Below are positions 19,917-31,630 of a stretch of DNA of 64,000 nucleotides, piece by piece. Made by a program: the position numbers and the translations under genes. The stretch's first letter is position 1; the number at the start of each line of letters is the position of its first letter. The stretch covers positions 65,815,190 to 65,879,189 of the forward strand of contig CM043965.1 in NCBI GenBank assembly GCA_014529385.2, in the 5' to 3' direction. Below the pieces are notes generated by a model that was not told the origin of the DNA, did no database searches, and saw only the letters and a program-made list of their open reading frames with translations. Source of the DNA: Adiantum capillus-veneris. Taxonomy: Eukaryota; Streptophyta; Polypodiopsida; Polypodiales; Pteridaceae.

Positions 19917-21635
19917 ATAACTTAAGCTAGTGAGTATAGGATGCTTAGAATAGAGTAATTTCACTATTAATTTCTTGGTTTTTGAGTGTGTGTAACTCAA
20001 TTTTGCTTTGATTTGATGATGTGTTCAAGATATTGAAGCTAATTGTTGAGTTATGAATACCCCAAACCCCCAATTCCACACCCAATTTCACTAATTTCAT
20101 ACTAACCCTTACTAATTTCGCTTCATTTCCATGCTAATTGTCCTAATTCCATGCTAATTTTTGACTAACTTTGCTAACCTAACCGCTAACATTTGATGTG
20201 TAATGTATGATTAATCACCTTGTAAGAGGTGGTATCATCACTCTAATCAAGTTAATTGTCCTAATTTATGCTTTATTTGATGATTTGAGTGTTTGATTTT
20301 TTGCCTACAAATGGTCAATTTTGGAGCTAATTTGATACTTGTGTGTGCAATGCTGCGTCTTCGCGTGGAGCAAAGGAATAGCTTGGAGTGTGATTACAAT
20401 GTAAGTGCACTCACTTGCTCATGTCAATTCTTGATTGATTAATGTGGTTCAATGTTGCTAATTATTTGCTAAAATTAGGTGTGTAATTCAATTGACCTAC
20501 ACTTTGCACCTAATTTGATACACTTGGAATGAAATTGATGGTCAAATTGTGACTAATGAATTTTGTGTGTATCAAAATAATGTTTAATTTTCATTAAGAA
20601 TTCATGTGTGTGCATAAAAATCATTGTGTGTGTAATGCACCAAAGACGGGAAAAACTGTCAAAAAATTCATGTGTGTGTGTACCTAATCTTGAGTGTGTG
20701 CATGCATATAAAGTGATAAAATTGATGGTAATGAGTATGCAATCATGTAATTGATGTGTATGCTAGGCTAATTCAATCATTGGATAAGCCTAATTACCAA
20801 AAATTTGGGCAAAAATTAAGTGTGTGTGCCTATCCCAGACCACTTGATTTTCTATGATTGATGGTCAATTAGGGCACGTAAATGATTTTTTATTGTGAAA
20901 TGTTCATAAAAAGTGTGTGCAATCATTAGGTGTAAGCTCAAATGCATTGCCAATTGAGCCAGATTTGATAATTTGTGCTTAATTTTAGAGTGTGTGCATT
21001 GCTTGATTGGGTAAAAATAGTGCTAAATTTTTAGAAATTAAGCATGCATGCATCCATTTATGCTTGATCGAACTTGCAATTTGTGCATTACGATGTGAAA
21101 TTGATGGATTTATTGCATAAATTTTTGGTCTAAATTTGGGTGTGTGCCTACTCAATTGCATTCAAAGTTCAAAGTGAAGATTGATTGGCCTTAGTTGCCA
21201 ATTGTGATGATTAGAAGACCTAAAATGGTTGGTGTTCTGTGTATAAGTGATTTATGATGATTGAATTGGTATTCAATTGAAAATGATTGTATACGAATGA
21301 CCATTTTTGTGTATGCCAATTTGAGGATATGAGCAACTCACAGTTGCGATGATTAAAATTTGGTTACACAAATATGAGCATCGGTATACTATGTTTCATG
21401 TGTTTGCAAAACTCAATAGTGTATGAATGATGGACCGAAATTTTATGTATGCTTTACAAAGCGACTTGAAGAGGAATCTAAAAATGTCAAAACATGCATG
21501 ATTTTGTGTAATTGATTGAGTTTGGAATCAATTTTCGTATCATTTTTGGATTGAGCTTTTATTTGGGTAATTGCAAGGAATTTTCAACCTAATTTTGAGA
21601 TCAATTGAAAAATTGAACTTATCTTTGAGTGTTCG
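19917..21635 (+). other. Element E internal region, left part, non-coding
   Basis: AT-rich, stop-dense sequence with many GTGTGTG and TTGATTG words. I see no open frame of note and no known motif. It is interrupted at 21635 by chromovirus B (TSD GTTCG 21631-21635). Confidence 0.7.
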
Positions 21636-23226
21636 TGTAACATTTAATGGCCTAAAATCTTATGTGTAGCGGAAATTAGCATGAACATAGTGGGCATTTC
21701 ATTAGAATAGATTCCTAATGAGAATTACAAGAGTGCTTGGGTGGAGAGAGCAACAAAAAGCATAACACCTAGTTAGATAGCATCGACAATACTTTCAAAA
21801 GAGAGAGCAATTAAGCTATTGACAACAGTTGAGGACCGGATTTGCATGGAGCCGGTCCCCCCTCCAAAAGGCTTTGTATTATGGTTTCTCCCATCAAGAG
21901 AGACATTGTACAATACAATTCTTTGTGTTCCTTCAAGACTAGCTAGTGCAATGAAGATGGAAGCTTCATACACCAAGCAAAACACTTAATCAAACACAAC
22001 TTGAATTATCCCCGTTCTCAGACCCAAGACCTCACACACCTTCGAAGATGGTGAGAGCTAGCAGGGTATGAGAGTAGATTGAGAAGAAAAAGAAGTATCT
22101 TACGAGAAAGATGTACATCTCCTCACATAATCACTCATATTAGCATAGCTTAGCTTAGTAATTAGCTTGGTAGAGAAGATGAGCATGCATTGAAGCTTGG
22201 CTCTTGGTTGGATTTGCATCCATATGCCAAGAGAGTGTTGATGTAGGCTTCTATCTCACAAGCTTGGAGTAGGTGATGAGCTCTCCATTAAAGCTTGGGA
22301 GGAGATAGAGTATTCTTCCTTCACACATGGTCAAGTGTGAGTGTGTGTGTGTCCATGCCAAGCAAAAATCAGCCCCCCCTCTCTCTTGGGCGAGCCCTAG
22401 CTGCTAATTAGGTCTGGCCTTTGCCTCATTGGACCTCCCCAGGTCAAGCCAATAGGAATTAAGCAGCATAAGTGATAGCCTTCTGACATGTGTCCCCCTT
22501 TCCCCTTTTGTGAGAGCTTTAGGTAATTAAATAATTAAACTAAACTCTCATTGGACCCCTTTGCCTCCTGGCCAATAGGAATCAGGCAAGCCATGGGGCT
22601 CCTGAATGCTCATTGGACCCCTTGGGAGACTGCCCAATAGTCTTCTAGGAGACTTAATTCTCATTGGTTTCTTTTATTAAATGTTTTTAAATTAATTAAA
22701 CTAGATTTACTCTAGCTTAATTCTCATTGGTCCACTTCAAGGGTCTTCCAATAGGAATTGGGCACACCTTGTGGGCATCTGGCCTAGGGAGCTGACATGT
22801 GTCCCTCATTCCCTTTGTGTAAAGGGAGCCTGTGTGTGTGTGTGTGGCTTTCTCTCTCATCCCCTAGCTTTGGGGCTCGCCCCCTCCCATGTAGGGATGT
22901 GCAAAGACTATTTAGGGCACACACTAAGCATCCAATTTTCCCTAGGGTTGACCTTTGGACACAACCTTTGAATTTTGGAACCTTAGCATTTTGGAAGTCT
23001 TAATGGGCTGAACCTTAGGGTCTTTTTGGCCCATTGTTTCACATGGCTCTTTTGCAGATGGCCCCCCCTTTGGATCCCTATTTTCCCTCCTTTGGATCCC
23101 TAATGTGGCCGGTCTGCTAGCTTAACCAATATTCTAGCTTTTTCTCCCTTGGCACTTCCCCACATTAAATGATCAGTTTAATATGAGAAAATCATTTAGG
23201 AGAATTAGATATTGATTATTATGACA
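21636..23226 (-). repeat. B 3' LTR
   Basis: TGTCATAATAA...AATGTTACA on the minus strand. Contains the palindrome near 23161-23185, a run of paired ATTGG/CCAAT words (22428-22752), a (TG)8 tract and a GGACCGG hairpin (21833-21858). The identical 70-codon frame in both LTRs (21773-21985, 29088-29300) is an LTR repeat, not a gene. Confidence 0.95.
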
Positions 23227-23584
23227 TTACCTCTCTCTTGAAATCATAGTCGTCCTCGACTATGGTGTAGAGAAGATAAAGCATATGCATGAGTCCTTTT
23301 CTTTAGCGGGTAGAGGATCCCTATGTTACCCTACGACATCATTCCATAATGGATGACTAGTCCATTTGGCGCTTGAGAGCCTGAGGCTGCCGCAAGCATG
23401 TCTGCACATTAGTCCTATCAGTCTTCCATAGTAGAGTGACAAGCTCTACTTGGTGTTCGGGAGACGTCGTCTCCGCAAACTTGATCTAAGCATGCATACT
23501 ACTTCATTTTTGTGCACAAATAAAGAAAAAGAGAGTCTTATAAGACAAAAATTTTTGTTCATTTTTAACATTTTGTACATTTGC
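23227..23584 (-). other. B polypurine tract and 3' UTR
   Basis: The minus strand reads CAAGAGAGAGGTAA directly before the 3' LTR (23227-23240). The remaining ~345 bp between it and the gag-pol stop are non-coding and similar to 552-910. Confidence 0.8.
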
Positions 23585-26500
23585 TTACTCTTGGGAAGCA
23601 TTGTAAGCATTGACAAGGTTTAGGTTATCCTTTAATTGTATGCCTTGCATCCATCTAGCATCTTCAAAAGGATAATTCTTAAACTTAATAAGATATCGTC
23701 GGATAGTCTTACCGCCTCTTAATACCTTGTCTTCATGTCGGAGAATGGACTCGGGCTGCAGCACCTCCTCGTGGTCCTCGATCTCCGGTGGATCTTCAAT
23801 AGTTGGTTCTTGAGGTGGCTCTCCTTTGTAAGGCTTTAATAGGCTCACATGAAAAGCATTGTGTATGAGCCAATGATTGGGCAACTTAAGTTGATAGGCC
23901 ATCTCATTGATTGGCCTAAGAATCTGGAAGGGACCATAATACCTTTTTGCTAGTTTAGCATAGTACTTTTGGTGGCCCGTAGGATTCTTGCCCGTCGTGT
24001 GCCTTAATCGAGCCTTGGGAAACTTTAACAAGACCCAATCGTTTTCTTTAAAGGCTTGGGCTCTTCTGTGCTTGTCAGCAGCAGCCTTTTGCCTTTGCTG
24101 TGAGATAGAGATAGCATCCTTAATCTTTTGGAAAGATTCTTGTAGGTCTCGGCTATACTCATCTGCAGCGAAGATCTTCCCATGTACCTTAAGTAGCAAG
24201 GGACTTTTTGATCTTCCCTCAATTACCTCGAAAGGTGCTTTTCCTGTGGAAGTATGTACAGTGTTATTGTAAGCATACTCTACTAAGGGTAAGTACTTCT
24301 CCCATTGGGATCTTTGATCTACTTCCGTTACATAGGCTTTTAGTAGATCAAGAATGGTTAGGTTAGCTATTTCACTTTGGCCATCAGTTTGTGGATGATA
24401 GGCCGAAGAGAAGTTTAGCCTTGTTCCTAAATTCTCAAAGAGACCCTTCCAGAAATTACTGGTCATTCTAGGATCTCTATCCGACACTATGGACATTGGC
24501 AAGCCATGGTACTTGAAAATTTGTGAAATGAAGAGGGTTGCCATTTGATGGGCTTTGATAGTCTTTTTGACAGGTATAAAATGAGCTTGTTTACTGAACC
24601 TGTCTACTATCGTCCATATTCCCGTATTCCCATGGATAGACTTAGGCAATCCAAAGATAAAATCCATGGATATGCTCTCCCACGGTGAATTAGGGATTGG
24701 CAAGGGTTGAAGCAATCCAAGTTGCTTCCCTCTATCAAATTTTGTCTTTTGACATACCACACATTTGGAAACATACTCGTGTATGTTCACTTTCATGGTA
24801 GGCCAATAGAAATATGTTTCAATTCCCTTTAGGGTAGACTGAATCCCTCTATGCCCCGCATATGGGGGAGCATGAGATTCATACATTACTTTCTCACGTA
24901 GTGAGTTAGTAACACATAGTCTATTGCCATAGAGAAGATAACCATCTTGTAAAGTAAATGGTTCCTCTTTCTTCCCTAATGCAAGGGCTGAAATCACATC
25001 TCTAAAATCGGGATCAATAGCATACTCATCTATCATTGAAGATAGATCATTGTGAGTTGCTATGGAAACCGCATTCACTCTCGGTCGTCTTGAGAGTGCA
25101 TCGGCTACTTGATTATGCTTGCCAGCAATGTGAGCAATATGAAAATGAAATTGCGAAAGGAAATTTGCCCACCTCATTTGTTTGTCGGAAAGCTTGGTCT
25201 GCGTCATGAAGTACTTAAGACTTTGGTGATCCGTTCGCAGAATGAAAGGAGTCCCCAATAAATAGTGCTTCCATGAGTCTAAGGCATGTAGAACTGCAAG
25301 GAGTTCTTTTTCGTATATTCCTAGAGCTTGCTCAACAGGGTCGAGCCTTCGACTCTCATAGCCTATGGCGTGCCCTTCTTGGAGCAGAACAGCCCCAAGG
25401 CAATCACCACAAGCATCACATTGGACCTCAAATGGTTTTGAGAGATCCGGTAGTGTAAGCACAGGTTGAGAGATAAGCTTTTCTTTAAGCTTTTCGAAAG
25501 CATTGTTCTCTTTAGCAGACCACGTATACCTAACATTTTTCTTTGTTAGGTCATGTAATGGTCCCGCAATTTGTGAGAACTTTTCTATGAAGCGTCTATA
25601 GTATGCACACATACCTATAAAGCTTCTTAGTTCATGAAGATTCCTTGGTTTAGGCCATCCTTTTATTACCTCTAACTTGGATGGATCCATTTGGATTCCA
25701 TCTTGAGAGATAATGTGACCTAAATATTGAATCTCTTGCAAGAAAAATTCACTTTTCTTTCGATTAACATAAAGTTTATTCTCTCTTAAAACTTGAAATA
25801 TTACCTGGAGGTGTTGCTTGTGTTCCTCCAATGAATTAGAGTAGATGATAATATCATCAAAGAACACTCCAGTGAAGGTTCGATGAGGCCTGAACAGCTT
25901 CTCCATCAAGCGGTTAAATGTGGCTGGTGCATTAGTCAAGCCAAAAGGCATGACAATGTATTCATAAAGACCAAATGTAGTACGAAATGCGGTCTTTACA
26001 ATGTCTTGATCAACTATCCTTATTTGATGATAGCCACTTTTTAGGTCAATCCTACTGAAGTAGGTCGATCCTTGTAGCTTATCAAATAGGTCTTCTACCC
26101 GTGGAACGGGAAACCTATTCTTGATAGTGATCCTATTTAGTGCTCTATAGTCGACACACATACGATATGTGCCGTCTTTCTTTTGCACTAATAGCACAGG
26201 TGAGCAAAATGGAGATGAGCTAGGCCTAACCATGCCCTTCTCAACTAACTCATGCACTTGCCGCATAATCTCCTCTTGTTGAGCTTGAGAAACTCTATAA
26301 GGAGGTTTGTTAGGCGGTGAACTTCCTGGAAGAAGTTCAATTGCATGGTCGTCATTACCTCGTTTAGGAGGTAGCTCACAAGGGATGTCGTCAATAAAGA
26401 CATCTTGAAACCCCTTGAGAAAATTGGATAACTCTAATTCCTTTTGGTTGCTTTTATTTTCTTTTGCTAAAGCATTAGGTTCATTTTGAGAATCTTTAAC

Positions 26501-28534
26501 AAAAATCATGTACACGGAAATAGAGCTCTTTATTGACTTGTTGAAAGCTGGTGTATGTACAATGGGGATGGTGTTACCCATCTCCTTAGCATCTATATAC
26601 ATGTCCTTTTCCCTGAACTTAAAGGAGATTCTCCTTTCAGGAAATTTAACATGGGCAGCCAGGCGGTCAAACCATGGTGCCCCTAGGATTACATCCTCAT
26701 GCTTGAGAGGAGAGATAAAGAAGTCCTCTTTGTCCACATAGCCTTGGACATGAAGCCTCAATTTCCCGATTAAGGGAGTGACTGAAGCTTCTTGCCCCTT
26801 GAAGGCACTGTCTGCGGGTAGGATATCTCCCATCTCGTAGGATTGTATGCCTAGCTTGGTGGCTAACTCCATAGATATGAAATTGTGAGTAGAACCAGGG
26901 TCAAAGAGAATAAAAGCATCATGTTCTCTTACCTTTCCCCAAGCATGGCATAGAGGAGATCCTTTGTGGTGAGTTTGATGAATCTCCTCCTCTTGGATTT
27001 CAACCAAAGAAGCTCTAGGAGGATCTTGGCGGTTGTTCTTTTGGGGACAAGCGCGGTACGCATGCCCTTGTTCGCCGCACTTGAAACACCGGTTATCTTT
27101 ACGATAACGCTCAAGCTCTTCAGGAGAGAGTTTATTCTTTCCTTTGTAAACTCCCTTCTCTTTAGCTTTGTTGGAATTGCCCTTAGGAGACTTTTGGACA
27201 TTGTCCTTCCCCTTAGGCTCATTGGAACCCTTGTTTTCCGGGGACTTATTATTTCTTTTACCCCCCGTTTGGAAATTGATTCGCGAGGCCACCATAGTAT
27301 GGTGTATTACCGCCGATATGGTACGTGGCCTTTGGGAGTTGACATACTCCGCCATTTCTTCGGTTAAGCCCGCACAAAATTGTTGCTTTTGCTCTCCAAA
27401 ATCCAACTTTTTGAAGACAGTGGCTTTGAGTTGTAGGTCCCAAAACTTGTCTACATATTTGTGGATGGATTCATTGGGAGAGAGCTTTAAGCTTCGCCAT
27501 TCGGTGAGTACTTTATCTTTGGCATCGGTGGCCAAAAACTGCTTCATAATGGAAGCTCTTAAAACCTTCCATGTTCGTGGAGCTTCACCGTTGGCTCGTA
27601 GGCTAGACCACCATTGTCTGGCGGACTTTTGAAAGTGCATAGCTACATGGCGTAGCTTAGAGGACTCCGTGAAGCCCTCATCTCCAAACGCCGCATCGAA
27701 TTGCTGGATAAAGGCCAAAACTTTGTCTGTAGCACCGAAGGTGCCATCATAGGTAAGGAAAGAGATGCTCTTCCCTCCCTCTTTGAATTTCTTCAGCTTG
27801 GACGACCTCTTCCATGCGGCATAGGATTTCCTATGGCCTCTTCTTTTTGATGGTTCAAAAGTTGCACCATCACTTTCTTCAGAAGATGAAGAATTTGAAG
27901 AAGGTGGAGAAGAGGGTGACCTCTTTCTCGCCTTTTTCTTGTCTTGATCTTTGTCGTCTTCACGATAGCTTTCATAAGAGGAAGAGGATGAAGAAGATGG
28001 AGAAGAGGGTGTCCTCTTTCTCGCCTTTTTCTTCTCTTGCTTTTTATCATCCCTCTTTGAATTGTGGCGTGGAGAAGAGTGTGATGGTCTTCTCCGCTTT
28101 GGTGGTGATGGAGAGCGTTTAGCCCGCCGTCTTCGTGGAGCCATCTCCGCCGAGGTGGCGGGAGACTCGCTTCTTTCTCGTTCCTTCGGTGGAGGCTCTT
28201 GAGTTCTCCTTTGGGAAGGAGATGCATCATCAAGAAGTAAGTTCTTGAGCCCTTCATATGGATTCTCTTCTTCTTCCCGAATCGGAGAGAGACCTCTTTT
28301 GGTAGTCTCACAAGGAGGCTTCCTAGGTGTTCTCTCGTCATGGTGATGAGCTTGGAGAATCCCGTGAGCACGGAGCTGCCGTTGCACTTCACTTTGGAGA
28401 GATGGATTGCCCATGGCTTGTTGAAGCCTAGAAACAAGATAGTTAACAAGCATTGAAGCATCATTAGTAGCTTGCTCATGAGCAAAATCAAAGTTATCAA
28501 CATTAATTTCACTCTCTTTACTATTGTCAGCCAT
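23585..28534 (-). CDS. Gag-Pol polyprotein of chromovirus B, intact, 1649 aa
   Basis: One open frame. Domains by residue: basic/Ser-rich gag N-terminus 130-240; retrotransposon gag ~255-400; CCHC knuckle C483-C486-H491-C496; aspartic protease with D545-P-G-S-T-H; RT ~775-960 with RMCVDYRALN, MPFGLTNAP and FFDD 891-894 (catalytic D893, D894); RNase H D1040, E1077, D1102; integrase zinc site H1221, H1228, C1258, C1261, and catalytic D1291, D1352, E1388 (the canonical DX35E spacing); integrase C-terminus with FHVSLLKPY; chromodomain-like tail ~1596-1640. The polyprotein would be cut by its own protease to build particles, copy the RNA and integrate the DNA. All key residues are present; the Pro in the protease motif replaces the more usual Ser/Thr, as in several plant Gypsy proteases. 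The start is the first ATG, 403 bp after the primer site. Confidence 0.95.
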   Translation of the reverse strand: MADNSKESEINVDNFDFAHEQATNDASMLVNYLVSRLQQAMGNPSLQSEVQRQLRAHGILQAHHHDERTPRKPPCETTKRGLSPIREEEENPYEGLKNLLLDDASPSQRRTQEPPPKERERSESPATSAEMAPRRRRAKRSPSPPKRRRPSHSSPRHNSKRDDKKQEKKKARKRTPSSPSSSSSSSYESYREDDKDQDKKKARKRSPSSPPSSNSSSSEESDGATFEPSKRRGHRKSYAAWKRSSKLKKFKEGGKSISFLTYDGTFGATDKVLAFIQQFDAAFGDEGFTESSKLRHVAMHFQKSARQWWSSLRANGEAPRTWKVLRASIMKQFLATDAKDKVLTEWRSLKLSPNESIHKYVDKFWDLQLKATVFKKLDFGEQKQQFCAGLTEEMAEYVNSQRPRTISAVIHHTMVASRINFQTGGKRNNKSPENKGSNEPKGKDNVQKSPKGNSNKAKEKGVYKGKNKLSPEELERYRKDNRCFKCGEQGHAYRACPQKNNRQDPPRASLVEIQEEEIHQTHHKGSPLCHAWGKVREHDAFILFDPGSTHNFISMELATKLGIQSYEMGDILPADSAFKGQEASVTPLIGKLRLHVQGYVDKEDFFISPLKHEDVILGAPWFDRLAAHVKFPERRISFKFREKDMYIDAKEMGNTIPIVHTPAFNKSIKSSISVYMIFVKDSQNEPNALAKENKSNQKELELSNFLKGFQDVFIDDIPCELPPKRGNDDHAIELLPGSSPPNKPPYRVSQAQQEEIMRQVHELVEKGMVRPSSSPFCSPVLLVQKKDGTYRMCVDYRALNRITIKNRFPVPRVEDLFDKLQGSTYFSRIDLKSGYHQIRIVDQDIVKTAFRTTFGLYEYIVMPFGLTNAPATFNRLMEKLFRPHRTFTGVFFDDIIIYSNSLEEHKQHLQVIFQVLRENKLYVNRKKSEFFLQEIQYLGHIISQDGIQMDPSKLEVIKGWPKPRNLHELRSFIGMCAYYRRFIEKFSQIAGPLHDLTKKNVRYTWSAKENNAFEKLKEKLISQPVLTLPDLSKPFEVQCDACGDCLGAVLLQEGHAIGYESRRLDPVEQALGIYEKELLAVLHALDSWKHYLLGTPFILRTDHQSLKYFMTQTKLSDKQMRWANFLSQFHFHIAHIAGKHNQVADALSRRPRVNAVSIATHNDLSSMIDEYAIDPDFRDVISALALGKKEEPFTLQDGYLLYGNRLCVTNSLREKVMYESHAPPYAGHRGIQSTLKGIETYFYWPTMKVNIHEYVSKCVVCQKTKFDRGKQLGLLQPLPIPNSPWESISMDFIFGLPKSIHGNTGIWTIVDRFSKQAHFIPVKKTIKAHQMATLFISQIFKYHGLPMSIVSDRDPRMTSNFWKGLFENLGTRLNFSSAYHPQTDGQSEIANLTILDLLKAYVTEVDQRSQWEKYLPLVEYAYNNTVHTSTGKAPFEVIEGRSKSPLLLKVHGKIFAADEYSRDLQESFQKIKDAISISQQRQKAAADKHRRAQAFKENDWVLLKFPKARLRHTTGKNPTGHQKYYAKLAKRYYGPFQILRPINEMAYQLKLPNHWLIHNAFHVSLLKPYKGEPPQEPTIEDPPEIEDHEEVLQPESILRHEDKVLRGGKTIRRYLIKFKNYPFEDARWMQGIQLKDNLNLVNAYNASQE

Positions 28535-28937
28535 TCTAACAACTTTTAGGTGTAAACTTTTTAGGTGTACTTTGGCACTTCAAGCCCTAGTTGCTACTCC
28601 TCTTTACCCCTTTAGAAAAAGCACTCAAGCTACTGTACCCGCGGCTCGAATACCATTAATTGCAAGGAATAGAAGAGAGGGTCTTTCGACACCAAAACAG
28701 CACCGGCTCCTGTCAAGCTTCTAATAGCTCAATAGTGGTTAAGCCGTAGGCAAGCCCCGTAGGACTCCACTATTAAGACCATAGCTCTCGACGGTGATGC
28801 CCCGTTAACTGCACAAAGGCAGGCGCACTGCAAGGTGAAAAATCCCTATTCTACTTACTCACAGGCAATTAATAATACCAACCATTTGTAGCTAGCTTGA
28901 GGACCTCCCTTCTTGAGCAAGAAAAGAGAAACCTTGA
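28535..28937 (-). other. B 5' leader between primer site and gag
   Basis: About 400 bp without an open frame of note. It would hold packaging and dimerisation signals; none is identifiable by eye. A homologous leader lies in A3 (42429-42796) and A2 (49366-49762). Confidence 0.6.
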
Positions 28938-28949
28938 GCTCTGATACCA
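28938..28949 (-). other. B primer-binding site (initiator tRNA-Met)
   Basis: The minus strand reads TGGTATCAGAGC one base after the 5' LTR end, a perfect match to the usual initiator tRNA-Met primer site. Confidence 0.9.
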
Positions 28950-28950
28950 A

Positions 28951-30543
28951 TGTAACATTTAATGGCCTAAAATCTTATGTGTAGCGGAAATTAGCATGAA
29001 CATAGTGGGCATTTCATTAGAATAGATTCCTAATGAGAATTACAAGAGTGCTTGGGTGGAGAGAGCAACAAAAAGCATAACACCTAGTTAGATAGCATCG
29101 ACAATACTTTCAAAAGAGAGAGCAATTAAGCTATTGACAACAGTTGAGGACCGGATTTGCATGGAGCCGGTCCCCCCTCCAAAAGGCTTTGTATTATGGT
29201 TTCTCCCATCAAGAGAGACATTGTACAATACAATTCTTTGTGTTCCTTCAAGACTAGCTAGTGCAATGAAGATGGAAGCTTCATACACCAAGCAAAACAC
29301 TTAATCAAACACAACTTGAATTATCCCCGTTCTCAGACCCAAGACCTCACACACCTTCGAAGATGGTGAGAGCTAGCAGGGTATGAGAGTAGATTGAGAA
29401 GAAAAAGAAGTATCTTACGAGAAAGATGTACATCTCCTCACATAATCACTCATATTAGCATAGCTTAGCTTAGTAATTAGCTTGGTAGAGAAGATGAGCA
29501 TGCATTGAAGCTTGGCTCTTGGTTGGATTTGCATCCATATGCCAAGAGAGTGTTGATGTAGGCTTCTATCTCACAAGCTTGGAGTAGGTGATGAGCTCTC
29601 CATTAAAGCTTGGGAGGAGATAGAGTATTCTTCCTTCACACATGGTCAAGTGTGAGTGTGTGTGTGTCCATGCCAAGCAAAAATCAGCCCCCCCTCTCTC
29701 TTGGGCGAGCCCTAGCTGCTAATTAGGTCTGGCCTTTGCCTCATTGGACCTCCCCAGGTCAAGCCAATAGGAATTAAGCAGCATAAGTGATAGCCTTCTG
29801 ACATGTGTCCCCCTTTCCCCTTTTGTGAGAGCTTTAGGTAATTAAATAATTAAACTAAACTCTCATTGGACCCCTTTGCCTCCTGGCCAATAGGAATCAG
29901 GCAAGCCATGGGGCTCCTGAATGCTCATTGGACCCCTTGGGAGACTGCCCAATAGTCTTCTAGGAGACTTAATTCTCATTGGTTTCTTTTATTAAATGTT
30001 TTTAAATTAATTAAACTAGATTTACTCTAGCTTAATTCTCATTGGTCCACTTCAAGGGTCTTCCAATAGGAATTGGGCACACCTTGTGGGCATCTGGCCT
30101 AGGGAGCTGACATGTGCCCCTCATTCCCTTTGTGTAAAGGGAGCCTGTGTGTGTGTGTGTGTGGCTTTCTCTCTCATCCCCTAGCTTTGGGGCTCGCCCC
30201 CTCCCATGTAGGGATGTGCAAAGACTATTTAGGGCACACACTAAGCATCCAATTTTCCCTAGGGTTGACCTTTGGACACAACCTTTGAATTTTGGAACCT
30301 TAGCATTTTGGAAGTCTTAATGGGCTGAACCTTAGGGTCTTTTTGGCCCATTGTTTCACATGGCTCTTTTGCAGATGGCCCCCCCTTTGGATCCCTATTT
30401 TCCCTCCTTTGGATCCCTAATGTGGCCGGTCTGCTAGCTTAACCAATATTCTAGCTTTTTCTCCCTTGGCACTTCCCCACATTAAATGATCAGTTTAATA
30501 TGAGAAAATCATTTAGGAGAATTAGATATTGATTATTATGACA
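28951..30543 (-). repeat. B 5' LTR
   Basis: 1593 bp, virtually identical to 21636-23226. The U3 end is at 30543. The palindrome is at 30478-30502. The promoter would be in this LTR; no single convincing TATA box could be assigned. Confidence 0.95.
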
Positions 30544-30864
30544 GTTCGTAAGAATTTTCACATATCGAGGTCAATTTGATGTGAGATTGAGTGGCTTTGA
30601 GAGTTTTGAGACTATGGACAAGCATGTGTTAAAAGTCTTCAATTGCGCTCGTTGATCGTGGGAACAAGATCCAAAACAGATTTGTTTAAAAGGTTGCGGG
30701 TTCCCAACCACACGCACTCTCGCTTTTGTTTCTTGCTACCAATTGCACCCCCATGGCCGTGGCCCTCGCTAAAATGACGCCGACTGACTGCCGTTGTTGA
30801 CCTCACACACACACACACACACCCATTTTTAGACTGGCCCGCCATGCCTGGCTTAGCGTTTTCA

Positions 30865-30901
<37 letters not shown>

Positions 30902-31476
30902 CGTTTACTCCTATCTGTTGGTCCCATAATGGCCTCTGACTGCAAATCTGCACCCTCCTGCTCCGGGCTCCATCAACCCAGGAGCCTCGAGGCCATCAAA
31001 CTCTGCAATCTGCACCGTGCCTTGCCGTCTTTTACCATAAGCAGTGAGCACGCACATGATTCTTCTCTTGTTGCTGCAAATCAGCGCATCGAATTCCGCG
31101 TTGGTCTTTGGACCCCACACGCGTGCACTGCTCTTCCGCCTTTGAATAAACACACACACATGCTATTGGTGATGCACCTTTGAATGCTAGCTCACCAACC
31201 ACACGAGGCCTGTATTCCTCGGATTTCGAAGTTGTAACTTGCACCTGCATATGCCCTCGCAACTAGGACGACCTACTGTCCATAGTCCAGATAATGCTAT
31301 CCACAACCAGTCGCTACCCATATTGCAACCATCACACACAACCAACGGATACACCCATATTACAAATCCCAAATCTCAAGTCCCTTTTGACTCCTGCTCG
31401 GTGTCCTGAGTCGGAGTCCTGGATTGTTCTTTGTAGCAGGGTTGCAATTACTTCAGTATTGCATGCTGCAAGTCGC

Positions 31477-31630
<154 letters not shown>

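Larger units (their letters stand above)
21636..30543 (-). mobile_element. Chromovirus B (Ty3/Gypsy), intact 8908-bp element
   Basis: Complete minus-strand element with TSD GTTCG at 21631-21635 and 30544-30548. LTRs: 1591 bp (21636-23226) and 1593 bp (28951-30543). By eye they differ only at 22802 (T) / 30117 (C) and by one GT unit of a microsatellite. Primer site 28938-28949, one uninterrupted polyprotein frame, polypurine tract 23227-23240. Nothing is inserted in it. It is the youngest layer and the only element here that appears able to encode all its own functions. Confidence 0.96.

Noticed and set aside
21773-21985. 70-codon frame identical at 29088-29300, looking like a conserved gene
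   Set aside because: It is the same LTR sequence twice in one young element; identity comes from recent LTR duplication, not selection.
23585-28534. RT motif FFDD and protease motif DPG as unusual catalytic changes
   Set aside because: Both are known variants among plant Ty3/Gypsy elements; the catalytic aspartates are present.
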